Below, in pieces: positions 45,158 through 64,000 of a DNA stretch of 64,000 bases. The stretch lies in assembly GCA_026929865.2 (NCBI GenBank), contig CM049413.1:13486001-13550000 (forward strand), in the 5' to 3' direction. A program made the translations under genes and the position numbers. The DNA is from Hyperoplus lanceolatus. Lineage: Eukaryota; Chordata; Actinopteri; Uranoscopiformes; Ammodytidae. Each line of letters starts with the position of its first letter. Position 1 is the stretch's first letter. The notes under the pieces were generated by a model. It was not told the DNA's origin, searched no databases, and saw only the letters and a program-made list of their open reading frames with translations.

Positions 45158-45473
45158 AGGTGCAGACGTCTATTCTGGAAAACACTTGTTGACAAAATCA
45201 CTAGCGCTACCTGTCTGTAGCGCTAGTCCAGTGTTAATACACTGCCTATAGGCTCCGTAAACGGGCATGTTGCTAGCTGTGGTGGGCCCCCCAGTTTACG
45301 TATACCCTTTGTTTACCTACCAGTTTACAGAGCCTAGGCTACGTATTAACACACTACTTTTTTTCAGCGCACACACACTAAGGACTAGTAATATGAATCG
45401 TGAGGAGGTATTCACTGATTTTGACAAAAATGGATTTTGTCAACAAGCGTTCTCCAAAATCTCTGACCCCACC
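45158..45473. mobile_element. TTAA-flanked MITE (316 bp) with internal palindrome
   Basis: TTAA lies at both sides. Subterminal inverted sequences AACACTTGTTGACAAAATCA (left) and GATTTTGTCAACAAGCGTT (right) pair well; the extreme tips (AGGTGC and CCCACC) are less exact. An 11-bp-arm palindrome (ACTAGCGCTAC, spacer CTGTCT) lies at 45200-45227. Confidence 0.55.
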
Positions 45474-45477
45474 TTAA

Positions 45478-47046
45478 AGATAACCGTGCTTTTAATCAGT
45501 AAAGGTTGGTAGATTGTTTCCATACAGATAAAAAAATATTGTTTTTATCAGTTTATAGAATATGATTCCTTATTACAAATCAAACAACCAACACATTATA
45601 AAGAAAAGTGTAAAGTGTTTTCCATTAGCTCAAAACATCAAAAGGTTACTGCAAAAATAATAATAACGCAATTGTTTGAAATAGCAGTTACAGTATATAA
45701 CATGAAAACACATTAAATATAGAATGATGTATTATATGTATGACTAAGTTATCAGAGGTCAGCTCAGGCGGAAGGAGATTTCAGGAGACTTGGATGAATT
45801 CTAAATCAGTATTTATTACAGGCTTGATCGAGGAGTCCCGGACGGCAGCACGAGTGTAATGTAATTCAGTTCTGCAAGACGCTTCCTGAGAACAGTGTTT
45901 TAACCTCGTGCTATCTCTAAAGCCACCAGGCTTGGGCGCCAAGCGGAACAATGTTTTGGGTCTGAGCTGAACACAGTGATCCATAACAACCTTAGAGTCT
46001 AGGGAGATGAGACTTTATCTATACAGCTGAGCTCACAGTGTCTCCTAACAGGCGACAGAGTTTAAGTATTATCTTAGAGATAGACATACACATAAGTCAG
46101 GCAATACGTGTAATATTAATCATTCATATTACTGTAATGTTAACTAGCCTAAAGACTGAAAATTCTCTCACAATGAGAACTGTTTCTCTTGATTATTCTA
46201 AGTATTATGTTCCTAATAATATTAACGTTTTTCTCCTTTTGTGCAAACCAAACTAGCTCTTAATTCTGCAACATTTTTCTTATAGTACTCATGTCTATTT
46301 GTTCCTTGCGCACCTTGTGTACCACAGCAAAGTTGCTGCCATGTCCGGAGGTCTTATTGTTTTCATTTTCCAAAAGGATGGGTTTTTGAGAGATGTAAAC
46401 AAGCGAAGATGTTTGCAGCAGGGGAGTCAGTCCAGGCTGCTTGTGAAAAGACTCCGGACACATAGAGAATAATCTGTGGTCGAAAACATTCCCACATCTG
46501 GTTTAGATCTAGGCTTTATAGTTGAAAATCTGACTTTTAAAACCCCAGTGCAGGGCTTTCCCACAAGATGAATAAAGACTCGCAGGATTCTTGGTCAAGT
46601 TTTATTAAACAGCTTGTGTTGTTTATGTACGCCGCTCACATATTTTCCCCTGAATTCCATTTTGAGTTGTTTATGACTGACCGGGGTTGGAGTGGGGCTG
46701 AGAATTAATTACTTAACAAGAACCATAAAGATAGTCTGGTAGCAATAACACCTTGTTGGATGTAAAACCCAAAGGTAGAAGGTTTATATCCACATGAATA
46801 AGTTCATACACAAGCCGTCTTCCAGGATCATTTCTGCATCCATCCATTAGATTAAGACCAATAAATCTCAAAGGTCAATAGAAAAGGTTTTGTTTTACAC
46901 TCAACAGTAGGAGGAACTCAAAATTCACTACTTTTAAGACAGACATTTGTCTTTACAATTAAAGATATGCATAGTTACACTGCCACTTTACAGAGCTCTT
47001 TTATAGTAAATGTGTACTGTAACCTCTATTATATATTTCCATATAG
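45478..47046. other. gene-free stretch with possible antisense LTR-like sequence
   Basis: Around 45780-46100 the minus strand shows AATAAA after a GC-rich segment (GGGACTCCTCGATCAAGCC), reminiscent of an LTR R/U5 region, and a second AATAAAG-like motif near 46570. No paired repeat or internal genes were found, so it is left unassigned. Confidence 0.3.
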
Positions 47047-48956
47047 TTTTGGGCCTAAAGCTCTTGTGTTGTTTTTCCCTTTTACCCTTGTCTATGTGCT
47101 GGTCTATTGCAGGGTTGGAGTCAGGTGTGCTGGAGTGAATCACCAGCATTCACAGCTGCCATCAATCATCAATCAACTGCTCTTCGTATACCCGGCCCTA
47201 CCTGCCAGATTGTAGATTCTGTTTCCACACAGTCAGTCCTCTCTCTAAGCTAACCTGTTTACAGCTCCGCTTTTTGCATTTTTCCTGGCTAACTCCTGTC
47301 TTTTCTGCCACAGCTCTCCTCAGGTTTGCTCCGTCCCCTCCCTGTGCCTGGGCGCCCCTGGAGTCACATCGGTCTCGACTTTGTCACTGGTCTCCCACTG
47401 TCTGAAGGTAATTCTACCATACTCACCATTGTTGATAGATTTTCCAAGGCTGTCCATTTTGTGCCACTGCCCAAGCTTCCCACAGCGTCTGACACTACTG
47501 ATCTCCTGGTTCAGCATGTGGTCCGCCTCCACGGGATCCCGGCTGATGTGGTCTCCCATCGGGGTCCACAATTCGTGTCCCAGGTATGGAAAGCCTTCTG
47601 TCGTGAATTAGGGTCCTCTGTCAGTCTCTCCTCAGGCTACCATCCCCAGACTAACGGGCAAACGGAGCGGGCCAATCAGGATCTCGAAGCTGCGCTGTGT
47701 CACTGCTCGGAACCAGTCATCCTGGAGCACTCACCTTCCATGGGTTGAATACGCCCACAATCCCCTGAAAAGTGCAGCTACTGGTATGTCCCCATTCGAA
47801 TGCTCCCTTGGATATCAACCCCCTCTGTTCCCAGCGCAGGAGAGCGACATCGCGGTGCCATCTGTTCGGGCCCACCTTCGAAGCTGTCGTAAGGTCTGGA
47901 GGGACGCTCGCGCTGCTCCGTTCCACTGAGCGCAATCGGCGCATGGCCGATCGACACCGGATACCGGCACCACAGTTCACACCAGGTCAGAAGGTTTGGC
48001 TTTCCTCAAAGAACATCCCACTCAATACAGAGTCTAAAAAGTTGTCCCCCCGCTACATTAGGCCTTTCGAAGTAGTCACAGTCATCAATCCATCTGCTGT
48101 CAAACTGAAACTGCCTTCATCCATGAAGATTCACCCCACATTCCATGTTTCCCAGTTAAAACCTTTCTCCACTAGCCCTCTGTGTCCTCCAGCTCCAACC
48201 TCCCCCCCCCCACCCCGCATGATTGAAGATCACCACGCCTACACGGTCCGGCGGATTTTGGATATTCGCCGCCGTGGTCGGGGGTTTCAATATTTAGCGG
48301 ACTGGGAGGGGTATGGTCCTGAGGAGAGGAGCTGGATATCCCAGCTCATCCTCGATCCCTCCCTCATTAGGGATTTCCATCAGGACAACCCAGGGAGACC
48401 TGGAGGCTCTCGTTGAGGGGAGGTACTGTTATGATCCTGCTTGGGCCTAAAGCCCTTGTGTTGTTTTACCCTTGTCTATGTGCTGGTCTATTGCAGGGTT
48501 GGAGTCAGGTGTGCTGGAGTCAATCACCAGCATTCACAGCTGCCATCAATCAACTGCTCTTCATATACCCGGCCCTACCTGCCAGACACTGCCAGATTGT
48601 AGATTCTGTTTCCACACAGTCAGTCCTCTCTCTAAGCTAACGTGTTTACAGCTCCGCTTTTTGCATTTTTCCTGGCTAACTCCTGTCGTTTCTGCCACAG
48701 CTCTCCTGGCCTGACTCCAGCCACCAGCTCCAGCCCTTGCCCGCCAGCACTTCCTCACGGACCCCTCTGCCTGCCTGCTCTAGCCTGCTCACACTCGGCT
48801 CCCTGGACTTGCCCCGTTGCTCTCTCCCTGGAGCCCCATGACAGCCAGCTTCCCCCCCGGATCACGGTCCTAACCCCCTGCTGGTTACTTCCAAAATAAA
48901 TCTTCTTAAAACTGTTACTGTCTCCGCGCCTGTGTCCTCCTGATCCAGCCTTTACA
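47047..48956 (+). mobile_element. internally deleted Ty3/Gypsy chromodomain retrotransposon
   Basis: A 3' LTR (48427-48956, TGTTATGATCC to CCTTTACA, AATAAA at about 48895) follows a purine tract (GAGGGGAGG). The same LTR sequence, truncated at both ends, occurs at about 47047-47316, so the 5' LTR is partial and joined directly to integrase. About 47317-48415 encodes integrase catalytic-core sequence ([28 protein letters not shown]). An integrase C-terminal segment ([27 protein letters not shown]) and a chromodomain ([28 protein letters not shown]) follow. Gag, protease, RT and RNase H are missing. The frame shifts near 47700-47800, and the second catalytic Asp is His (VSHRGPQF), so it is dead. 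Confidence 0.88.
48427..48956 (+). repeat. 3' LTR of the Ty3/Gypsy remnant
   Basis: 530 bp, TG...CA ends, polypurine tract immediately upstream, AATAAA near the 3' end. Compared with the 5' remnant it contains an extra GCCAGACACT-type duplication and lacks one repeat of ATCAATC. Confidence 0.8.
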
Positions 48957-49648
48957 GAATATACAGTGTGTGTTTTTTTTTTTTGTTTTTTTTTTGTTTG
49001 AAACCGGGGTTCGGGTCACAGTTCCAAATAACATAAAACGTACCGTTCATGGCCGCAATGACATTGTTTTCCTTCATTAAATCTTAATTTTCAAAGGGAA
49101 GAGTGCATTGCATTGAATAGTGCCACATAGCACAGCATATTTGTTGCTTAGTTAGCAGCATCAAAGGACCTTTATACAAACACATGCAACTCAGCAATAA
49201 AGCAACACAGCAATAAAGCAACACAGATCACAACAATCAATCAGAGCTATGATGTACCATACAAGGCTTTAAAAAAATATTTTAAACACCTACACAAAGT
49301 TGATTCCACAGCATAGAGAAAGTGGAAAATGGGCATTAGTACAACAAAATGCAAAATAAAAGAAGACATTCTGTTATCATTCCTGTTGAAGCTGATGTGG
49401 CAACAAAAAGTTCCCCTCATGTGACCTTGCTGTCATAATGATGATGCTGTAACATGGTGATTAAGTGTTTTTCATTTAATCAAAATGATAAGACACATAC
49501 TGACAGTCAGCAGAGGGACTGTTGGACTTCGTACTAGTTTGCCCCGGTGGCACGGTAAGCACTAGGGTCAGTACTGGAAGTCCCTTCCCCAGTATTGTTG
49601 TGTTCCTTTATCTCGTCTAATCAGATCCAAACCTTCCCCATGCTCGAC
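48957..49648. other. intergenic stretch upstream of afp4
   Basis: Poly-T tract at about 48973-48998 and AT-rich DNA; no coding signal. The proximal afp4 promoter presumably occupies the right end. Confidence 0.4.
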
Positions 49649-49654
49649 TATAAG
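49649..49654 (+). promoter_or_regulatory. TATA box of afp4
   Basis: TATAAG about 30 nt upstream of the inferred first, non-coding exon (about 49680-49710), which ends in a perfect donor CAG|GTAAGT. Confidence 0.55.
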
Positions 49655-49679
49655 AGGCCTGCGAGTCCTGCAGTAAGCC

Positions 49680-49710
49680 ACCATCCGGTCCAACTTCTTC
49701 TGACGTACAG
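49680..49710 (+). other. afp4 non-coding exon 1
   Basis: A short 5' UTR exon (CCATCCGGTCCAACTTCTTC onwards) ends at a strong donor GTACAG|GTAAGTCC. The next acceptor is TTCTGTTAG at 50939, 23 nt before the ATG. Small apolipoprotein genes usually have such a first exon. Confidence 0.5.
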
Positions 49711-50962
49711 GTAAGTCCTACCTTGTTTATCTCGTGGGCTTAAATTCCACATGTAAAGCTACCAACTGGTACTAAACTTAAGACTGAATTTTAACACCAA
49801 GGAAATCAACTGTGTAGAGAAACAGCAAGGATTAGCTTCCTTTATTTTTTTAAAAATATGTGTAATAATCATAAAGCAATGCCATAATCTCTGTCCATCT
49901 ATCTATCTTTTTTATTCTATAATTACAAGTTTCCATTTGTGACCTCACTTGACTATGACACTTATGGATTATGTGATCCAGACTGCTGTGATAGATTTCC
50001 TATGATAAACCAATCCCTTTAATTCCCTTTTTATTATTCCACTTAATACTTGTGAAAATATAAAAGAAGAAATAAATGTCCCAAAGAAAAGTAATGCACT
50101 TTTTACTGAGCTGACTTAGTTTAAAGCAGCATAGATATGTCCAGTATAGACTAAATTAGCACTAAACCAGTGGAAGTGATTGGTTCCTTTCCATGTTTTA
50201 CAGTGGTAGTGGATTAAAAGATATGTTAGTTTTTTCAAAGGGGAAAAACTATGCCCTCATCTACACATGGGATGTGATATAATATAATCAAATTCTAGGC
50301 AACTAGCACCGGATTGATAAACATAGAAAAGCCTAGCTAGTATACAGTACATGGGTACGGCGTGTATTGGCACACTTGATTTCTTTATTGCATCATGTAG
50401 AAAGTTATCTATTTTTCCCTCTGAGAGCACCATATCTCATTCTTGATTGGAAACAGAGGTTTTGACAATAATAAATAAAAAGTAAATTTTGAGTTTGGAA
50501 ATCATTATTTTCTGCTTTTGAATTAACAAATGAATACAAATTAAAAACAGTGAGACAGTTTAGTTCCTGACCTTGGAAATGCTGCACTTGTAAAAGATTG
50601 TTCCAAACTCAAGGTCCACTCAACTGTTGACGTGATGTTTCTGATAAGACAGATAAAGTTAATGAGTGGGGTTTAGACAAACACACAGGGGCTATGAAAT
50701 TGATTGAGCAACAACATTTAGCTTTTGAAAAAAAAATCAACACATATTTTACATATATACTGTATATATAACAACATATCCAGGATCAGGGTTTGTCATA
50801 TTGGTTTCGAAAACTAATACTGTCAGGGGGGGGTTTAAATACACTGCTTTGCCGCTGTCCTTAATATGAAAGACAAACTGAGGATTAACCAGATGCACTT
50901 TACATCTTCAGAAAAATGTAATTGTGTTTGTTCTGTTAGGTCTCCTCCTCCACTCAGCAACC

Positions 50963-52027
50963 ATGAAATTCTCCCTGATTGTAGCCGTTGTCGTGCTGGC
51001 TCTGGCCCAAGGTATGACCGCCCGTCACACCCTTCACTTGTAGTTGTACAAATGTGAGAATTTGGTTTGTTTTACTTATCCACCTATTTTTTCTTTGGAA
51101 ACCCACAGGAAGCTTCGCAGAGGACGTCAATTTGGAGACAATCGCTAAGTACTTCGAGGGTGTCCAGGGGCAAATGGCCGAGTTCTTCCAAAACCAGGAC
51201 CTGACAAACCAGGCTCAGTGAGTACAAGTGACAATTTATCCTACACACATGAGGTCAAGGTTGAGATTAGTGTTATACAAGAAAAAAAAACTGTGCCTTG
51301 ATAAATGGCAACCAACAAGATGCAACTCCCACTTCTTAGTTGAGCATTTCCATGTTATGTTACTTTATGCTTCTACTTTAAAACACTTACATAGCTAAGA
51401 TTTTACACATTAAGCAGTTCATTTAATATGATGCATTATCATATATTGAAGTGTACCACACTTTGTAGGAAGTAGGTCAAAATGGAACAGCAACTTTTAG
51501 TTGTAAATTATTTAAGTGCTTCTTCCATAACCGTTAGATGCCAGACAATTATGTGAGGCAGGTTTTCTGACCCAACATTATAACAAAAAAAAGCTATAAG
51601 AATTGCAGTTTTTCTGATATTGACAGTGAAATACTGACATTTCATAGAGCACCTTGCAGGCTCGCACACACTTTGACTATCAATGACTTACAGAAAAATA
51701 CATTTCAATGTGATCAGGATTTCCGATGCCCCGGGAACATGAAAGATTACCATGCTGGTCAAACTTAATGATTTCTGATTTGATATATGGTGCTATACTG
51801 TTCTACCCCACAGGGCCTTCATTGAGGAGCAGAAAGCCATGCTGGAGCCCCTGGCCACTCAGATCCAGGAGCAGATCAAGACTCTCTCCACCCAAGTGGA
51901 GGAGCAGATGGGGCCCATGGCAGCAAACGCTCAGCTTCAGTTCGCGCCCATCATGGAGAAAATGCAGCAGCAGGTGGAGCTGCTCGCCCAGAAGGTTGCC
52001 GAGCAGACCAAGGCCATTGCTAACTAA
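50963..52027 (+). CDS. afp4: type-4 antifreeze/ice-structuring protein-like apolipoprotein (LS-12 family)
   Basis: Coding exons 50963-51011, 51109-51217 and 51814-52027 join to 123 aa. The signal peptide is MKFSLIVAVVVLALAQGSFA. The mature part is a Gln/Glu/Lys-rich set of amphipathic helices with A-type apolipoprotein periodicity (EPLATQIQEQIKTL, QFAPIMEKMQQQVELLAQKV) and no cysteine. The start and length match the LS-12 family closely. Known: type IV antifreeze proteins were described from sculpin as ice binders, but orthologues are widespread in warm-water fish and probably serve as secreted lipid-binding plasma proteins or in development. Real antifreeze function is therefore not implied. 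A poly(A) signal variant AATTAAA follows at about 52181. Strand is opposite to pabpc1, tail to tail. Confidence 0.9.
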
Positions 52028-52180
52028 AGCAATAGCCCTGCAGAAGAGCAACTGTACCTCCATACACACCACCATCATCTGTCCTATGACTGAAGTAATG
52101 GAGCTACTACTTGCTTTTGATGGCTAAATGTGTTTCGGTGATTGTTAGCATTGGCATTGGTCATCTCTGTCCCAAAGCAC

Positions 52181-52187
52181 AATTAAA
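52181..52187 (+). terminator. polyadenylation signal of afp4
   Basis: AATTAAA, about 155 nt after the stop codon, followed by a GT-rich tract (52232-52258) that may serve as the downstream element. Confidence 0.45.
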
Positions 52188-52231
52188 AACTTGAAACAAC
52201 TTCACAGCGTCAGTTTTCTTTTCTTTTGTGT

Positions 52232-52258
52232 GTCTGTGTGTGTGTGTGTGTGTGTGTA
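52232..52258. repeat. (GT)n short microsatellite
   Basis: About 13 GT units just downstream of the afp4 transcript end. Confidence 0.8.
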
Positions 52259-52402
52259 TTTTTGACAATTTTAACATTGGAGTTGAGAATTCTTTTCAGA
52301 ACAGAAACTTGGATATTTGGGATGAGTGATAGTAACAGGCTTATTATCTGAGTAATTTCACTAAGAGCCGATAACAGACAAATTCTCATTGTTTTAAAAG
52401 GT

Positions 52403-52408
52403 TTTATT
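52403..52408 (-). terminator. polyadenylation signal of pabpc1
   Basis: TTTATT on the plus strand, i.e. AATAAA for pabpc1, about 630 nt after its stop. The intervening 3' UTR (52409-53040) is AT-rich with poly-U/poly-A runs. Confidence 0.5.
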
Positions 52409-53040
52409 CAAGCAAGCAAAGGTCAAGGGGAATGTCACAATAAAAAGGCCGGTGAAGCCTAAACCTTTAAAAAGGGATAAAATGGCATAAAGGAATGCTT
52501 TCAATCTTATTTTCTAACAGAATTCTCTAAAACCCTGCATAAAATGATTATTTTCTATTTTAACTTTTTCTCTTTTTTTGGTGCATTTTCTATTTTTAAC
52601 TGCACAAACCAGGCCTGGTGTTTCTGTTCATTAGAGGCCTGGCTGGAGACTTGTTTCCGTTGTTTTTTTAATATATTATTTGGCTTCTTTTTACTTTGTT
52701 TTGTGTATTTTAAAATTTTTTAACTGTTAATTTTTTTTCTCCGTCGGTGAAGCTAGTCTCAAGGTTCCCCACTCCTGTGAATATGAAACAAAAACACTAT
52801 TAGGGATATGACAGGGAAAGTCCACTTTTATTTCACCATTAACGACAACACTTTTGCATCGCGAAAAAAAAAAAAAAAGCCTGATTGAAACCTGAGACTG
52901 TTCAACTATTTTAAAATACTGTAACAATAATGAGCCTTGAAAAGGAGCACACAGAACAAGTTAAAGGGCAATCCTGAGGACACACAATCCCTACTCTCCT
53001 TGTTGAAAAAAGCTCTGAAAAAAATATGTGTACCTTGGAG

Positions 53041-61197
<8,157 letters not shown>

Positions 61198-61220
61198 GAA
61201 ACTCATGGGAAGTTGTCAAA

Positions 61221-61226
61221 TATATA
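61221..61226 (-). promoter_or_regulatory. TATA box of pabpc1
   Basis: TATATA read on the minus strand (GGTATATATTTGAC), 23-35 nt upstream of the 5'TOP pyrimidine run. Confidence 0.55.
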
Positions 61227-61229
61227 CCA

Positions 61230-64000
61230 GCTTGAGCGTCACTGGAATGGACCAATCAACTTTCAGTATAGTTGAAAAAAAGTCAACAAAGGGGCGTTGA
61301 CCACAACTGTACGCATGATGATGAAATCATGTTAAAAAAAGGGAGAAAAAAAGCGTATTGTTGGAGGCTGGAATTGACTTATTGTATCGACCACAACACT
61401 CAATGTTGGTGTGGTGCTGCATTAGGACGACATGAACTAACACTGGACCGCAGTGGTTTATGCTTACTGGCAGCTATGCTTATAATCACCCATAGTCATG
61501 TGACCACCCCCATAGACTGTAAAAAAAAAAAGAAAGAAAAGGGAACAACCCCTGCTGCTTATTAGCCCACAACAGTATGCCTAATGGGAATGTCGTAATT
61601 GGTCATGCCTTAGCTATGACATTCCTCATATTATAACAGTGTCATTTATCAAATGTGATAAGCTACTACAGGATAGCATGCATGACAGCATGCATGACAT
61701 TCAACCCCGGCCCTTACACTTCACATGTACCCGTTTTCCGGAAGATGGTGTTAAGCCTTCATAAAGCATATAGCCTATGACTTGTTTTAACTTTTAAGGA
61801 CCTTATCAGTTGCTATCAGAATGAGAATGAAAGACAGAGCCACTCATTCAACCAGATGTGTTTTCATTTTTGGCTTTTAAAGGACACTGATCAAAGCCAA
61901 ATTGCTCACAAATGTCACTAAAATGGGCTTACTTATGGAAGACTGACCCGTTGATATGTCATTGGCTTATTATTGCTTAAATATCTGAAGAAAGCAGCAG
62001 AGGGGTTATGATCGGTGTAGCTGTGAAGAGGAATACATAAGCATTTAACAATCAAGCCAAATAATTAAAATCAAGGGACTTGGCACCTTGTCTTCTTTCA
62101 AGAGAGTTGGACCTGGTTCCAAGTCAGATATTGTCTCGATAGCATGGGAAAAATCGTTTATATAGATTTGCGGAGAGAGATTTAAAAAAAGTGTTTAGTC
62201 AAGGTTAAAATGGCAACTGACGTCTCCACTGTCTGCAGGGGGCAATGCTGTCAAAGCACACCCCTATCTGAAATCAAACTACTGTAGAACTCTGCTTCCT
62301 CTTTCAAGGTCCCACACTTCTGACATATTATATTAAGCATCTTTAATTTCATCAGGTCCAATGAAAAAGGAAATGTTCTTACGAAGCTGTAGGGTTTCTT
62401 TCTTCACACAAGCATCTCCAGCTGCTAAGTCTTCCCTTATATTCGGATATTTTTTGAATACATGACGGGCCTTTAAATAGTAAATAATAGGCCTTTACTT
62501 ATATTTAGAGCATTTGCCTTAATTTAAAAAAAATATTCTAAATGCTTGCCCTCAATCCAAGCTGTAACAGCATTGTAATTTAACTTACTCTCAAATTGTG
62601 GTCTAATATCAGAGTTTTTGCTGCAGGACAGAATAAAAGTAATGAGCATGCAAAGGGCATTTTGGCTTCGATATTAGAGCTTGTCAATTTTTACAAAGTG
62701 CATATTCCTAGTTAAGTTTACTTACAAATAAATAAAAACAATGCATTTAAAAAAAAGGTACATAGCAGTTTAGATTTGAGATCCTACATAAGTGTGGCTT
62801 TAGATAAGCCACCGGTGTGTTAAGTGACGACTGTTGTTGGCTGTGTGGTTAGATACTTCTTAGCTTGAACATGGGTACATTTTTCTATCCCTGTGATTTT
62901 ATACCATTGTGAACTTAACAGTGGCCCAACATTGATTCTCATCATCAGTATTATATTACATTACAGAGATCCGGAAAAAAAAACATTGCAGCACAGCACA
63001 CTTGATTTTAATGTTTTAATTCCACTTACATGAAAGCACAGAACCAAATAACGTACTCAGAGTGTAACTGCAAATTCTTAATCCTGCATCCCATCTCTTT
63101 AAAACCAAGATACTGTAATTAGAGGAAACTGGCACTACTTTGTAACTACCTAATGGTCATATTGTAGCTTTCTACCAAGTAACTTTAATAATCAGTTTTT
63201 AGTTTGTCTTTTCACAATGTTCTTTCAAGGAAGGTAAATGTTACTTTAAACCACCTGGTTCAAGCTAAATCCTAAGCAAAAACTGCCAGTATCGAAGCAT
63301 AGCTAACCCTCACACCATACTGAGAACCATACATTCCACGAGTCAAATCAAGAGTCAAAGGGAATAAAATGCACCAAAAGAAAATACAAAAAACACCCAA
63401 ATAGAAAAGAGTAGAAAGCCACATAAAAACACATGGCAAAAGTATCCTCTGCACTGCTGAAAAGATAAAATATCAAAAGTTACAGTATCAAGCCTTTTTG
63501 TCAAGTTGTTCACTTTATCTCAGGCCGTCTATACCTTGTCAAGTGTGATGGAAAATTGCAGGAAATTATAGTCTACGAACTTCACTGAGTGAAACGATGT
63601 CAGTAAAATGGAATGTAATCCTCTCAACTAAACTATCAACCAAAGTTTAACTATAGTTCGCAAGTGGCCATTCATACAGAAAACATTTTCCTCCGCCCGA
63701 ATACACATAGAACCCACTGAGCCATGACACATGCACCATCCATAAAAAACACTACCTGATGCACTGGATACTGACAGGGCGGGATGGATACAAGCAATAT
63801 GTTAACAGATTGTTACAAACTACTGTATATGATCACTGCTATGGTCGGAGGAGGCCTAAAATTTTGTGAATTTGCACCGCTGTGACCAAATAGAGTTTTG
63901 TAGACCCAGGTCTAAAGATTGTAAAGGTTGAGTTCAAGTAAACACATACAAATGATCAAAATTACAGTTAGAGGTTTATTTGTTTGTGTCATTCCTGCAA
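61230..64000. other. right-hand intergenic stretch, no gene seen
   Basis: No coding homology on either strand. Pyrimidine-purine low-complexity near 61515-61545 and AT-rich DNA elsewhere. TTTATT at about 63974 could be a polyadenylation signal of a minus-strand gene beyond the window, but this is only positional speculation. Confidence 0.4.

Noticed and set aside
45780-46470. Antisense endogenous-retrovirus LTR with adjacent short frame
   Set aside because: AATAAA and a GC-rich block are suggestive, but there is no paired LTR, no primer-binding or polypurine tract and no recognisable viral gene.

Overview
The window is nuclear DNA of a ray-finned (teleost, probably percomorph) fish. The support is: many short GT-AG introns; six genes whose conceptual proteins match vertebrate families over nearly full length; a fish-type afp4 gene; and dense fish-style repeats (tRNA-derived SINEs, Tc1-like transposons, TTAA- and TTA-flanked MITEs, a chromodomain Ty3/Gypsy remnant, CA/GA/ATAG microsatellites). 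It is not prokaryotic, so there are no operons or CRISPR arrays.

Layout, left to right. (1) 0-1.65 kb: repeat-rich flank with a candidate solo LTR and a 15-bp-arm palindrome holding CCAAT boxes. (2) 1.72-3.47 kb, plus strand: a complete seven-exon cathepsin S-like cysteine protease. (3) about 5.1-21.9 kb, minus strand: sv2a, 12 coding exons and 737 aa, with a long 3' UTR, a probable 5' non-coding exon near 25.6 kb, and introns full of transposons. (4) 26.6-30.4 kb, minus strand: sf3b4, six exons and 398 aa. (5) about 32.05-42.4 kb, minus strand: lix1l, six exons and 356 aa, with a possible very long 3' UTR holding a Tc1 foldback. (6) 42.4-49.6 kb: gene-poor, with a MITE and a degraded Ty3/Gypsy element. 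(7) 49.68-52.19 kb, plus strand: afp4, a small secreted apolipoprotein-like protein. (8) 52.4-61.2 kb, minus strand: pabpc1, 13 coding exons and 629 aa, with a vertebrate-like 5' UTR (TATA, 5'TOP tract, A-rich autoregulatory tract). (9) 61.2-64 kb: no gene seen.

The genes do not form one pathway. Cathepsin S, SV2A, SF3B4 and LIX1L have human counterparts on 1q21, and sv2a and sf3b4 keep the human order and orientation. PABPC1 is on 8q22 in human, so the lix1l-afp4-pabpc1 interval looks like a lineage-specific synteny junction. sf3b4 (splicing) and pabpc1 (mRNA translation and stability) are housekeeping genes, sv2a is neuronal, ctss lysosomal, and afp4 probably hepatic and secreted.

I found no convincing undescribed multi-gene system. 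The most interesting structures are two Tc1-like elements rearranged into giant inverted repeats with arms of about 650 bp. One has duplicated its 3' half and the other its 5' half. Others are an exact 39-bp-period tandem repeat, a set of TTAA-flanked MITEs, and the conserved pabpc1 5' UTR. Exon borders were placed by hand from splice signals and protein homology recalled from memory; no alignment program was run.
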